Source of the DNA: Duncaniella dubosii | GTDB lineage: Bacteria; Bacteroidota; Bacteroidia; Bacteroidales; Muribaculaceae | Assembly (NCBI RefSeq): GCF_004803915.1 | Contig: NZ_CP039396.1 | Coordinates: 2,542,001 to 2,606,000 of the forward strand | Direction: 5' to 3' | Length of the DNA: 64,000 nt | In this document: in pieces, positions 33,111-42,461 of the stretch | Position numbering within the stretch: position 1 is the first letter of the stretch | How the letters are laid out: each line of letters opens with the position of its first letter | The notes under the pieces: generated by a model | Database searches by the model: none | Told to the model about the DNA's origin: nothing | What the model saw: the letters and a program-made list of their open reading frames with translations, nothing else | Made by a program: the position numbers and the translations under genes

Positions 33111-34289
33111 TTAGTAACAATCCCAATAATACATTATATCTGAGAAGTCCTTTTTAATGAGCTTATCGCGGTTTATGAAGAAGTGGGCAATTCCCATGTC
33201 GCCCCACATAGCCTTGAAATCAGATTCATCTTCATCGTCAGAGGTTGTCATCTGGAACAGTTGCGTGTCATATCCGGCATATTGTTCATCGTCAGTTCTG
33301 GGATCGTATTGAGTAAAGACCGGATAGCCCAACAGACAGTTTTCATCAATGTATGAACAGTCAAACAGTTCTGAATATACGTCTTCTTCAAGACAATCAT
33401 CCAGGTCTGTAATCGTGCCGTTCTCATCATCTATCTGCCACCCGTATGTGCCGGCTTTTTCTATGAACTTATCTTTAAAATCACTCTGACCGAGAATAGC
33501 TTTCTTCTTGATATTGAAGTCAAGCCCTATTTCACCTGAGATCGGTTCATAGTCGTTTTCCAATGAGAGTGCTTCCGGAATATTCAAATCCCGAATGTCC
33601 TCGACTGTAATCTCCGGATTGATTGAGGGATGGTAGATGACACGGAAAAGATTGTTGTTGGTATAGTCGTCTAAATCAGAACCATAGAAACAATCCTCTT
33701 CGGGCAAGATAAAAAACTGTAGCATTCCGCTTTCAGGGAGTAGGCCACCGCACGAATGACAGGCTTCCGCTATTTCACCCAGATTGAACTGAGCAAGCAG
33801 TTTCAGTTTATTTCCTTTGTTGTCCGTAGGATATGGGAGCGAGTCATCCCAATAAGGTAAACCACCGAATTTACTGCTCGTAAGAGTGATTTCTTTGTCT
33901 TTGTTCGGATAGATGAAAATTGTAGTTAAACCGATTTCTTCATTTAGCTCTTCTGCAATTTTTCTGGTCAATTCAAGTTTGTCCATAATCTTGGCGTTTT
34001 TAATTAGGTTACTTTGAGTAGAGGATTTAATATAGGTATTGTTTACACGGTAGGTCAGAATCCCGACAATAATGACAAATAGAATCGCACACAATCCTGC
34101 GCATCCACGCATGACGAGCAGCATTGTGTCGGATATGTCATCTATCAGGATAGCGGCTATCCCCATGAGGATGATTGCTACACAAATCACGCCGATGGCG
34201 ATATGTTTCAATCGTAAATTGGCCGGCGTATTATAGATTTTTTCAATCTCCTCGCGCCGGTGCAATATGTTTCTTGTTTTTCGTATCAT
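33111..34289 (-). CDS. membrane-anchored DUF1963 (YwqG-like) protein
   Basis: Two hydrophobic helices lie near residues 30-50 and 63-85 (IAIGVICVAIILMGIAAILI; LVMRGCAGLCAILFVIIVGIL). The DUF1963 domain follows: SSKFGGLPYWDDSLPYP, then KLKLLAQFNLGEIAEACHSCGGLLPESGMLQFF, and a late FTQYDPR block. The domain is widespread and has no proven biochemical role. 392 aa. A -7 box lies at 34345-34352. Confidence 0.8.
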   Translation of the reverse strand: MIRKTRNILHRREEIEKIYNTPANLRLKHIAIGVICVAIILMGIAAILIDDISDTMLLVMRGCAGLCAILFVIIVGILTYRVNNTYIKSSTQSNLIKNAKIMDKLELTRKIAEELNEEIGLTTIFIYPNKDKEITLTSSKFGGLPYWDDSLPYPTDNKGNKLKLLAQFNLGEIAEACHSCGGLLPESGMLQFFILPEEDCFYGSDLDDYTNNNLFRVIYHPSINPEITVEDIRDLNIPEALSLENDYEPISGEIGLDFNIKKKAILGQSDFKDKFIEKAGTYGWQIDDENGTITDLDDCLEEDVYSELFDCSYIDENCLLGYPVFTQYDPRTDDEQYAGYDTQLFQMTTSDDEDESDFKAMWGDMGIAHFFINRDKLIKKDFSDIMYYWDCY

Positions 34290-34344
34290 TGTGAATTTGT
34301 ATGTGTTGTGGGGAGGAATGGTTTTTAACGCATTTTAATAGTCG

Positions 34345-34352
34345 CAAATTTA
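34345..34352 (-). promoter_or_regulatory. -7 promoter box TAAATTTG for the DUF1963 gene
   Basis: On the minus strand, 55 nt before the start codon at 34289. Confidence 0.45.
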
Positions 34353-34357
34353 TGAAA

Positions 34358-34834
34358 TTATTCCTGAATCGGCAATGGAATTTTAAGCGTATTTTCGTTG
34401 AATGGCAATGATTTTTCAATTGGCAGGATTAAAGGAGTTTCTTCGTCGGCAGATTGGAGATTTTGGCAGAGCGGCAGTTCCGCTTTCTTTGCTTCCTCTC
34501 TGAGCTCACGCCGACGTGCTGCGCGTAGCCGTGCCTGAGCCGAGCGGTCGATTGCCTCGTCGATTTCGGCACGCAGGGCGCAGAATGCACCCATTATGGC
34601 CGGGTCACACCATCTGTAGCTTGGACACGAGCCATCGAGAAGATATCGGTCGATGATTCGCATCAATTCGTGTCTGAAGCCGGTGCTATAGAGCATCCAG
34701 TCTATTATTTTTTCCACCTTTGCTGTCAGCTTGGCATAGAAGGCTTTCGAGACCGGCTTGTCCCAGACCGCTTTGGGCTTTTTTTGAGTTTTCTTTTCGT
34801 GCTTGTTGGCCGTTGTGTTTTCGCAGTTTTTCAT
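34358..34834 (-). CDS. basic protein of unknown function (158 aa)
   Basis: A lysine-rich start is followed by AFYAKLTAKVEKIIDWMLYSTGFRHELM and DRYLLDGSCPSYRWCDPAIMGAFCALRAEID, and then a strongly charged helix (ARLRAARRRELREEAKKAE). Mostly helical and cytoplasmic by composition. No family recognised with confidence. Confidence 0.55.
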   Translation of the reverse strand: MKNCENTTANKHEKKTQKKPKAVWDKPVSKAFYAKLTAKVEKIIDWMLYSTGFRHELMRIIDRYLLDGSCPSYRWCDPAIMGAFCALRAEIDEAIDRSAQARLRAARRRELREEAKKAELPLCQNLQSADEETPLILPIEKSLPFNENTLKIPLPIQE

Positions 34835-34870
34835 TTATGGTGTGATTTTGTCGCTTACAGGTTGTTTCTG

Positions 34871-34878
34871 CAAAGATA
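34871..34878 (-). promoter_or_regulatory. -7 promoter box TATCTTTG
   Basis: On the minus strand, 36 nt upstream of the start codon at 34834. Confidence 0.45.
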
Positions 34879-35065
34879 GCTGTCTACGGCAATCGAAAAG
34901 GTGCGGTAATACAAAAACTTGTCGGATGAAAATCTAACTAATAGCCTTCTGAGCGTGTTGTAAAGAAGCATAATTGAAATTGTCACGTATAAGAGCCAGC
35001 GTGAAATATTTATGACAGAATGACAATAAATGTTGCTATTTTAATGAAAATTTAAATAAAAAGGC

Positions 35066-35073
35066 TAACTTTG
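35066..35073 (+). promoter_or_regulatory. -7 promoter box TAACTTTG of the his operon
   Basis: Exact TAnnTTTG, 30 nt before hisG, in a 270-bp gap that otherwise shows only AT-rich DNA. No histidine-rich leader peptide or attenuator hairpin is visible. Confidence 0.6.
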
Positions 35074-35103
35074 CATTCCAAATTTTAAGGAAAAGAGATT
35101 AAT

Positions 35104-35955
35104 ATGTTACGAATTGCTATTCAGGCCAAGGGTCGTCTCAACGAGAAGACTATGGCGCTGCTTGCCGATGCCGGCATCTCGGCTTCTGTTGGAAGCCGTT
35201 CGTTGATAGCCCATGCCAAGGGTTTTCCCGTTGATTTGTTATTGTTGCGCGACGACGATATCCCTCAGGCCGTTGCAATGGGAACTGCCGACATCGGAAT
35301 TGTCGGTCTTAACGAAGTGGAGGAGAAAGGTGTGGAAGTCGAGCGCGTGCTTGACCTTGGTTTCGGCGGATGCCGTCTGAGCCTCGCCGTGCCACGTGAG
35401 GCCGACTATAAGGACCTTGGATGGTTCGATGGGAAACGCATCGCCACGTCATATCCTGAAATTCTTTCCCGCTTTTTGAAAGCCAATTCAATAAATGCCA
35501 AGATACACACGATTACCGGCTCTGTCGAGATTGCTCCGGCGGTCGGAATGGCTGATGCGATTTTTGATATTGTCTCCTCGGGAGGCACACTGATTCAGAA
35601 TGGACTCGTGGAAGTGAAGAGCGTTCTCGATTCACAGGCCGTGCTTATTGCATCTCCGGGATTGTCGGCTGAAAAACGCGAGGAACTCGACAAGCTCTGT
35701 TTTCGCTTCCGCTCAATCATCGAGAGCAGGGGCATGAAATATGTGCTGATGAATATTCCTAAACAGTCGCTCGACGAAGCTCTGAAGGTACTCCCCGGAA
35801 TGAAGAGCCCGACCATTCTCCATCTTGCTGACCCCGACTGGCTTTCGCTTCATGCGGTGATTCCTGAATCGCAGTTGTGGGAGCGCATCGAACGCCTCAA
35901 GGCCATCGGTGCGGAGGATATACTCGTGCTTGTGCTTGAAAACATCGTAAAATAA
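35104..35955 (+). CDS. hisG: ATP phosphoribosyltransferase, long form
   Basis: First step of histidine synthesis: ATP plus PRPP gives phosphoribosyl-ATP. MLRIAIQAKGRLNEKTMALLADAGI and GTADIGIVGLNEVEE match the catalytic domains. IFDIVSSGGTLIQNGL is the PRPP-binding loop. The 283-aa length includes the C-terminal ACT-like regulatory domain that binds histidine, so it should work without HisZ. First gene of the operon; 14 nt to hisD. Confidence 0.95.
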   Translation: MLRIAIQAKGRLNEKTMALLADAGISASVGSRSLIAHAKGFPVDLLLLRDDDIPQAVAMGTADIGIVGLNEVEEKGVEVERVLDLGFGGCRLSLAVPREADYKDLGWFDGKRIATSYPEILSRFLKANSINAKIHTITGSVEIAPAVGMADAIFDIVSSGGTLIQNGLVEVKSVLDSQAVLIASPGLSAEKREELDKLCFRFRSIIESRGMKYVLMNIPKQSLDEALKVLPGMKSPTILHLADPDWLSLHAVIPESQLWERIERLKAIGAEDILVLVLENIVK

Positions 35956-35969
35956 AAAAAATAGCTGAT

Positions 35970-37252
35970 ATGCAGACGTTTATAAATCCGTTGCGTTCAG
36001 AATGGACGGCATTGACCGAGCGAAACATCCCTGACGATCCGGCCGTTGACGCGGCTGTCAGCGCAATCATCGATGAGGTCAGGGCTAAGGGCGATGCGGC
36101 ATTGCGCGAGATGGCGCTGAAATTTGACCGCTGCAACGTCGGTGCGCTTGAAGTCTCTGAGGCCGAGATTGCAGAAGGATGTGCGCGTGTCAGCGACGAG
36201 GTCAAGGCGGCAATAGGACTTGCGAAGGAAAACATATCGAAATTCCATGCGGCCCAGATGCCTGAGGAGGTCGATGTCACGACGCTTCCCGGAGTGAGAT
36301 GCCTGCAGCGCCCGGTTGCGATTGACCGTGTCGGACTGTATATTCCCGGCGGTCAGGCACCGCTGTTTTCTACGGTGCTTATGCTGGCATGTCCGGCAAA
36401 GATTGCGGGATGCCGTGAAGTGATTTTATGTACACCTCAGAGCGGCGACCGTCCGATAGCTCCTGAAATCCTCTATGCGGCTTCGATTTGCGGCATTGAC
36501 CGGATTTATCGCGTCGGCGGAGCGCAGGCTATCGCCGCAATGGCGCTCGGAACCGAGACCATCGGCCGTGTAGACAAGATTTTCGGACCCGGAAACCGCT
36601 ATGTGACAAAGGCTAAACAACATCTGAGTTCTGTCATGGCCATCGATATGCCGGCCGGTCCGAGTGAGGTGCTTGTGATGGCTGATAGTTCGGCCGATGC
36701 TACATTTGTCGCTGCCGACCTTCTTTCACAGGCCGAGCACGGACGCGACAGTCAGGCCATACTTGTCTGTGACTCAGAGGAGACCGCGCGAAAGGTCGAT
36801 GCTGAGGTCAGACGGCTCATGAACCGTCTGAGCCGTGCGGAGTCAGTCGAAGGCTCGTTGTCACACAGCCGTCTGGTTGTCTTCACCGACAGTGACGATA
36901 TGATGGATTTCGTCAACGCCTATGCTCCCGAACATCTTATCATTTCGATGCGCGATGCTTGGACTCTCGCCTCGAAAGTCCGTGCCGCCGGCAGTGTGTT
37001 CATCGGCAACTATTCGCCCGAAAGCGCAGGCGACTATGCTTCGGGTACGAACCACACTCTCCCACGGCAGCGTGGGCGCGCTCCTACAGCGGTGTGAATA
37101 TCGACAGTTTCATGCGCAAGATAACTTATCAGGAACTCACACGCGATGGGCTTGGACTGCTTGCCCCGACCATCGTGGCGATGGCCGAGGCCGAAGGGCT
37201 CGACGCACACGCGCTGGCTGTCAAGGTGAGGGTGGATGAAGAGGCAAAGTAA
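35970..37252 (+). pseudogene. hisD: histidinol dehydrogenase, interrupted by a one-base frameshift
   Basis: It oxidises histidinol to histidine in two NAD+-dependent steps. FGPGNRYVTKAKQHLSS and DMPAGPSEVLVMAD are present, and the zinc/active-site HG in SQAEHGRDSQA. The frame breaks in a C run at 37061-37063: the first frame ends at 37097 in junk residues. The +1 frame reads TAAWARSYSGVNIDSFMRKITYQEL ... to 37252, the normal C-terminus. One extra C restores the full protein of about 428 aa. The rest of the operon looks intact, so an assembly indel is likely. Confidence 0.85.
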
Positions 37253-37297
37253 TTATCATAGACATAAAACAAGAATCCGACATATACAACGATTCCG

Positions 37298-38335
37298 ATG
37301 AAGAAAAATCCACTTGACTTCGTGCGTCCCAACATTCTGGCTCTTGAACCCTACTCGACAGCCCGCGATGAGTTCAAGGGAGGCGACATTTCAGTATGGC
37401 TCGACGCGAACGAGAGTCCCTATCCGAGCGGACTTAACCGCTATCCCGACCCGCATCAGAAAAAACTCAAGCAGGCGATTGCCCGGTTGAAGGGAGTGGC
37501 GGAGAACCGTATATTTATCGGCGGCGCAGGCAGCGACGAGGCTATTGATCTGGTCTACCGTATATTCTGTCGTCCGGGTGTCGACAATGCCATCTCCATC
37601 ACTCCGACCTACGGAGTGTATGAGGTGAGTGCCGATATCAATGATGTCGAACTGCGCAAGGTGGCTCTCGGCGAAGGATATTCGCTCCCGGTCGACGACC
37701 TGCTTGCCGCAGCCGACCGAAACAGCAAGGTGATGTGGATATGCTCGCCAAACAATCCGACAGGCAATGCTTTTGCACCTGAAGATATAATCTGCCTGCT
37801 TGACGGATTTGACGGTATGGTGGTTGTCGATGAGGCATACGTCGACTTCTCTCCATATCTTTCGCTGCTCAATGTACTTGACGCTTACCCCAATCTAATT
37901 GTCATGCAAACTTTTTCGAAGGCATGGGGCATGGCCTCTCTCCGCATGGGACTGGCCTTCGCCTCGCCTGAGATTTCCGAACTGTTCGCAAGGGTGAAAT
38001 ATCCCTATAATGTCAACGGCCCTACTCAGGAAGAACTGTTGCGGCGAATAGCCTCGACCGACATCGCCCCGGAAGTCGGCGAGATAGTCGGCGAGCGCAT
38101 GCGTCTGGCCTCCGCGCTGTCGGCCATGCCGAAGGTGAGAAATGTGCATCATTCCGATGCCAACTTCCTGCTTGTCGAGGTCAGCGACGCCGATGCGATG
38201 TATGACTATCTTATCGGCCACGGCGTTATTGTCCGCAACCGCAACAGGGTGAACGGCTGCAAGGGCTGTCTGCGCTTCACCGTCGGCACACCTGCCGAGA
38301 ACGACAAGGTGATTTCCTTGGTCGAAAAATTCTAA
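37298..38335 (+). CDS. hisC: histidinol-phosphate aminotransferase
   Basis: PLP enzyme of fold type I that makes histidinol phosphate from imidazole-acetol phosphate. [18 protein letters not shown] is the N-terminal substrate loop. CSPNNPTGN and VVDEAYVDF bind [19 protein letters not shown] contains the Schiff-base Lys. 345 aa, complete. Third gene of the his operon. Confidence 0.95.
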   Translation: MKKNPLDFVRPNILALEPYSTARDEFKGGDISVWLDANESPYPSGLNRYPDPHQKKLKQAIARLKGVAENRIFIGGAGSDEAIDLVYRIFCRPGVDNAISITPTYGVYEVSADINDVELRKVALGEGYSLPVDDLLAAADRNSKVMWICSPNNPTGNAFAPEDIICLLDGFDGMVVVDEAYVDFSPYLSLLNVLDAYPNLIVMQTFSKAWGMASLRMGLAFASPEISELFARVKYPYNVNGPTQEELLRRIASTDIAPEVGEIVGERMRLASALSAMPKVRNVHHSDANFLLVEVSDADAMYDYLIGHGVIVRNRNRVNGCKGCLRFTVGTPAENDKVISLVEKF

Positions 38336-38360
38336 AACTCTCACTCAAAACAAGATCCGG

Positions 38361-39464
38361 ATGTTAAAGAAAGCAATATTCATCGACCGCGACGGCACGA
38401 TTATCAAAGAACCGGCCGACGAGCAGATTGACTCGCTTGAGAAACTTGAATTCATACCCGGTGTCATCTCCGGGCTTCGCTCGCTTATGGGACACGGGTT
38501 TGAGCTTGTGATGGTTTCGAATCAGGATGGTCTCGGGACAGACTCGTTTCCCGAGGACACTTTCTGGCCTGCCCACAACCGGATGCTGTCGACTCTCGCC
38601 GGGGAGGGCATCACGTTTGACGACATTCTCATTGACCGCTCTTTCCCCGAGGATAACGCGCCGACACGCAAGCCACGCACAGGAATGCTAACACGATATA
38701 CCGACGGCAGCTATGATCTTGCAAACAGTTTTGTGATAGGCGACCGTCTGACCGACATCGAGCTTGCACGCAACCTCGGTGCTCGCGGCATACTGATTGC
38801 TCCTGCCGAGTCGTCGGAGTGTCCCGACGGCTGCGGGTTGGTCAGCGACGACTGGCAGCTGATTGCGCGCCATATACTTTCGTCGGACCGCGTCGCGACT
38901 GTCGAGCGTAACACGTCGGAGACCCGCATATCGGTCACTCTTGATCTCGACGGACACCTTCCGTCGGCAATCGACAGCGGACTGAAATTTTTCGACCACA
39001 TGCTCTGGCAGCTTCCCCACCATGCGGGAATCTCGCTCGATCTCGTCTGCAAGGGTGATCTTGAAGTTGACGAACACCACTCGATGGAGGATGTGGCGAT
39101 AGCTCTCGGGCAGGCCATTGACACGGCTCTCGGCTCGAAGCGCGGCATAGACCGTTATGGATTCGTGCTGCCGATGGACGAATGCAAAGCTATGGTGCTG
39201 ATTGATTTCGGCGGACGTGCCGATTTCGTATGGGATGTGGAGTTTACGCGCGAATATGTCGGTGATACTCCAACCGAGATGTATAAGCATTTCTTCAAAT
39301 CGCTTTGTGTGGCCATGCGCTGCAATCTCCACATATCTGCTCGTGGTGAAAACAACCATCATCTTATCGAAGGAGTGTTCAAGGCGTTCGCCCGTGCGCT
39401 CCGTATGGCGGTGCGCCGCGATGTGTTTTCCTATTCTTTACCTTCAAGCAAAGGAGTGTTATGA
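38361..39464 (+). CDS. hisB: bifunctional histidinol phosphatase / imidazoleglycerol-phosphate dehydratase
   Basis: Residues 1-170 are the HAD-type histidinol phosphatase: [10 protein letters not shown] holds the nucleophile and acid Asp pair, [11 protein letters not shown] the metal site. Residues 175-367 are the dehydratase, with [23 protein letters not shown] and the later NNHHLIEG metal-binding His motifs. The phosphatase zinc-loop cysteines of the E. coli type are absent ([14 protein letters not shown]). The stop overlaps hisH by four bases. Confidence 0.92.
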   Translation: MLKKAIFIDRDGTIIKEPADEQIDSLEKLEFIPGVISGLRSLMGHGFELVMVSNQDGLGTDSFPEDTFWPAHNRMLSTLAGEGITFDDILIDRSFPEDNAPTRKPRTGMLTRYTDGSYDLANSFVIGDRLTDIELARNLGARGILIAPAESSECPDGCGLVSDDWQLIARHILSSDRVATVERNTSETRISVTLDLDGHLPSAIDSGLKFFDHMLWQLPHHAGISLDLVCKGDLEVDEHHSMEDVAIALGQAIDTALGSKRGIDRYGFVLPMDECKAMVLIDFGGRADFVWDVEFTREYVGDTPTEMYKHFFKSLCVAMRCNLHISARGENNHHLIEGVFKAFARALRMAVRRDVFSYSLPSSKGVL

Positions 39465-40048
39465 TAGCAGTAATTGATTATGAAATGGGCAATCTGCGTT
39501 CGGTAGGCAATGCCCTTGACCGTCTTGGGGCGGAGTGGAAGCTCACTGCCGACCACGATGAAATCCGCCGGGCCTCCAAAGTGTTGCTCCCGGGAGTCGG
39601 CAACGATGCCGAGGCTATGGCGCGTCTGCGTGACCGTGACCTGTGTCAGCTCATCAGGGATTTACGCCGGCCGGTGTTGGGTATATGTGTAGGCATGCAG
39701 GTGATGTGTCGTCATTCGGAAGAGGGCGATGTGGATTGCCTCGGTATTTTTGATGCGAAAGTGCGCCGTTTCCCAGACGAAGATGGGCTGAAAGTCCCTC
39801 ATGTCGGCTGGAACCGCATCAACAATCTCGACTCGAAACTGCTGAAGGGAATTGAGCGAGGCGCTTACGTCTATTATGTCCATTCGTATTATGCTCCGCT
39901 TTGCCCCGACACGATAGCCACCACGCGTTATGGTTCGACAATGTTCAGCGCAGCGCTGAAATATGAGAATTTCTACGGCACCCAGTTCCATCCAGAAAAG
40001 AGCGGGGATGTGGGCGAAAAAATTCTTGAGAACTTCCTCGCGCTATAA
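39461..40048 (+). CDS. hisH: imidazole glycerol phosphate synthase glutaminase subunit
   Basis: A class I glutamine amidotransferase that supplies ammonia to His[11 protein letters not shown] holds the catalytic Cys. [15 protein letters not shown] holds the His-x-Glu pair. [13 protein letters not shown] forms the oxyanion region. 195 aa, complete. Its obligatory partner hisF is not found in this window. Confidence 0.95.
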   Translation: MIAVIDYEMGNLRSVGNALDRLGAEWKLTADHDEIRRASKVLLPGVGNDAEAMARLRDRDLCQLIRDLRRPVLGICVGMQVMCRHSEEGDVDCLGIFDAKVRRFPDEDGLKVPHVGWNRINNLDSKLLKGIERGAYVYYVHSYYAPLCPDTIATTRYGSTMFSAALKYENFYGTQFHPEKSGDVGEKILENFLAL

Positions 40049-40124
40049 TGAAAATATAGTGTGAAGCCCTTTTGCAAAACTTATCACACACCTGTTTAAC
40101 CACATATCCGAAACCACGGCAGTA

Positions 40125-40847
40125 ATGATTGAAGTAATCCCTGCAATAGACCTTATCGACGGCAAATGTGTACGTCTCAGCCAAGGCGATTATGACCGCT
40201 GTACCGACTACGGTGCATCGCCGGTCGATATGGCGAAACTTTTTCTTGACAATGGTCTCACACGCATACATCTCGTGGACCTCGACGGCGCAAAGGCAAG
40301 CGCACCCCGAAATCTCCGCACTCTTGAGCAGATTGCACGTCTCGATGGAGTCGAAGTGGAGTGGGGCGGAGGCATCAAGACCGACCGCAGCCTTAAAGAT
40401 GTGTTCAATGCCGGAGGCACGTATGCTATAATCGGCAGTGTAGCAGCCCGTCAGCCGGAACTGATGGCGCGGTGGCTCGACGAGCATGGCGGAGAGCGCC
40501 TTGTGTTGGGCGCGGATGTGCGCGACGGCCGTGTGGCTGTCAGCGGATGGATGGAGGAAACATCAGATACCATTGACGATCTTATCCGTCGTTTCAGACC
40601 TCACGGACTTACTCAGGCTATCTGCACCGACATTTCAAAGGACGGGATGCTCGAAGGTCCGGCCTACGGGCTATATGAACGTCTTGACCGTGAGTTCCCT
40701 GATGTGATTTTCACCGTCTCGGGAGGTGTCAGCTCCATCGACGACATCATCAGGCTCGACGCTCTCGGGATGAAGCGCGTCATCACAGGCAAGGCGCTCT
40801 ATGAGAACCGCATTTCCCTCGCCGACCTGCGCCGGTTTGTCGATTGA
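40125..40847 (+). CDS. hisA: phosphoribosylformimino-5-aminoimidazole carboxamide ribotide isomerase
   Basis: A (beta/alpha)8 barrel that isomerises ProFAR to PRFAR. VIPAIDLIDGKCVRLSQGDYD carries the catalytic first Asp, GLTQAICTDISKDGMLEG the second, and FTVSGGVSSIDDI plus VEWGGGIKT the two phosphate-binding loops. The sequence follows HisA rather than HisF (IDGKCV, no K-x-R HisF loop). 240 aa. Last his gene seen on this strand. Confidence 0.93.
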   Translation: MIEVIPAIDLIDGKCVRLSQGDYDRCTDYGASPVDMAKLFLDNGLTRIHLVDLDGAKASAPRNLRTLEQIARLDGVEVEWGGGIKTDRSLKDVFNAGGTYAIIGSVAARQPELMARWLDEHGGERLVLGADVRDGRVAVSGWMEETSDTIDDLIRRFRPHGLTQAICTDISKDGMLEGPAYGLYERLDREFPDVIFTVSGGVSSIDDIIRLDALGMKRVITGKALYENRISLADLRRFVD

Positions 40848-40905
40848 CACCGGCTGTCGGCCGATAAGGGAATTTAGCAGTTAAGATATTGCACAAGTGT
40901 GACTT

Positions 40906-41802
40906 TTAAAAAGTCACTGAAATTGTGCGGTTGGTCTTCGGTGCTGATTTTTTCTTTGTCGGTTTAGTCTCGCGGACAGTTTTCCCTGAGTTGTTTCGGG
41001 TTTTATATGTGCCGGTCCGTGATATTCCGTCGGCCTCGCATCGTTCGGTTATGTGCTCGATTCGTGCGGCCGTGTCGGGGTGGTCTGAAAACATCTGCCT
41101 GAGATAACCGCCGGAATTGCCCGACTGCTGTTCAAGTTTCTGCATTTTTTCGAATGCGTCAACCATACCCCAAGGATTTTTTCCATGTTCTTTCAGGAAA
41201 TCGTAGCCATAGTCGTCGGCTTCGCTTTCCTGTTTTTGTGAATACTTGGCGTTGAGCAGCGACTCGCTTAGCTTCATCAGCTGCGATTCTGTCAGGGCAG
41301 CCATCCCGCCGCCGGCCGAGGCTATGCCGTCTTTAAGGGCATCTTCGAGCAGCGCGTTGCGGAACGCGTTTTTCGAATGGTGCTTGGCTACGTGGCCGAT
41401 TTCATGGCCTATGATACCGAGAAGTTCGTCATCGTCCATCATATCCATCAGTGCGGAAAATACTCTTACACTGCCGTCGGCACAGGCGAATGCGTTGACG
41501 TCAGTTACTTTGTAGGCCTTGAAGTTGAGAGGGATTCCGTTGACATCGTTAAGATTTTCGGTTATCTTTCTGAGACGCACCGTGTATGGATCATCTTCCG
41601 GTGCCACGGGATTGTTCTGGTCCATCCAGTCGACAGACTCTTTCACGTAGGCTGCCATCTGCGCGTCGGTTAGGGTCGCGGCCTGTACAGCCTTTGTTCC
41701 GGCGCTGATGATTCGGCCAAGATCAAACTGGGCCGATGCCGGAATTGCGGTGGCGCTGAGAGCGAGCGCTACGGCAAATGACTTCAGAAGATTCTTTTTC
41801 AT
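40906..41802 (-). CDS. M48-family zinc metallopeptidase, secreted/periplasmic
   Basis: A signal peptide (MKKNLLKSFAVALALSATAIPASAQ) is followed by the catalytic GHEIGHVAKHHSK zinc motif near residues 131-143 and the third ligand in ESEADDYGYDFL near 191-202. The late MFSDHPDTAARIEHI is the usual M48 closing block. A basic tail ends the protein. Similar proteins in other bacteria degrade or assist misfolded outer-membrane proteins. 298 aa, complete. Confidence 0.9.
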   Translation of the reverse strand: MKKNLLKSFAVALALSATAIPASAQFDLGRIISAGTKAVQAATLTDAQMAAYVKESVDWMDQNNPVAPEDDPYTVRLRKITENLNDVNGIPLNFKAYKVTDVNAFACADGSVRVFSALMDMMDDDELLGIIGHEIGHVAKHHSKNAFRNALLEDALKDGIASAGGGMAALTESQLMKLSESLLNAKYSQKQESEADDYGYDFLKEHGKNPWGMVDAFEKMQKLEQQSGNSGGYLRQMFSDHPDTAARIEHITERCEADGISRTGTYKTRNNSGKTVRETKPTKKKSAPKTNRTISVTF

Positions 41803-42266
41803 GAACGGGTGTTTTAATTCATGCCGGTATGTAGGGGAGGGCGATTAAATGGGCGGCAGATCTGTCTGGATTCAGCGGAATTCTATTGATATTTGACTCA
41901 AAGAAGTGGCTTATGCCAACGCGCCCCGGCCAAAGGCCGACTTTCGCTCTTCTTTTCGTCGAATATTCTCCGTATATTTGATGTAGTCCTGGGCTAATAT
42001 TTTGACTACAAGGTTATTCTTGAGAATTCGCGTGAGGATGGGCAATGGATAAGAAATTGGTAGTGTGTTTGGTTACGCTATATTTCTCACGCTTTCAAAT
42101 AACTCTTTTACTTTGATGCAAAGTTAGCATTTATTTTTGAATTACGCCTCATTCCGGAGCGTAATTCTCTTTTATATTGTCTTTTCTGCGTCGCGGAAGC
42201 GACTATGCTTCAATAAGAAAAATACGAAATAAGGATACCATCATATAGAGGCTGAGTTTCCATAAC
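41803..42266. other. 464-bp intergenic region at the core/element boundary
   Basis: It holds a minus-strand -7 box TAACTTTG at 42119-42126 that may serve the M48 gene. A minus-strand open stretch without ATG at 41911-42072 ends QDYIKYTENIRRKEERKSAF and then GRGALA, and may be a protein remnant. GC content changes near 42240. No attachment-site repeat could be identified because only one end is visible. Confidence 0.45.
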
Positions 42267-42446
42267 CACAGGCAAAGGTAGTCCGTGTTCTTATCAGCCG
42301 TGCAAGGTCAGGCCCTTCGGGTTTCGTGGAAAAATCTTCCGCGCCCCGAGGGGCTTGCGGTATTTTTCCCGAAAACCTTGCGCGGCTGGAACACGACCTT
42401 TTAAGCCTGTAGTTATGGGAACTCCGGCCCCATAAGCCGGAATAAC
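42267..42446 (+). ncRNA. long structured leader RNA, copy 1
   Basis: A nested set of stems precedes the ATG at 42462. The outer stem is ACAGGC (42268-42273) with GCCTGT (42405-42410), then AAGGT with ACCTT. CGTGTTC (42284-42290) pairs with GAACACG (42389-42395). The 13-bp AGCCGTGCAAGGT (42296-42308) pairs with ACCTTGCGCGGCT (42375-42387). TTTCG(T)GGAAAAAT (42322-42335) pairs with ATTTTTCCCGAAA (42362-42374), topped by a GC-rich apical hairpin. A final pair of mutually exclusive hairpins, TTATGGG/CCCATAA or TCCGGC/GCCGGA, sits directly before the start codon. A diverged second copy at 47369 keeps the pairing through compensatory changes. The role, perhaps translational control, is inference. 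Confidence 0.8.
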
Positions 42447-42461
42447 AAAAAATAAGATGGT

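Noticed and set aside
38688..39362. Long minus-strand open frame over hisB
   Set aside because: Shadow of the GC-rich hisB gene; no domain and no leader.
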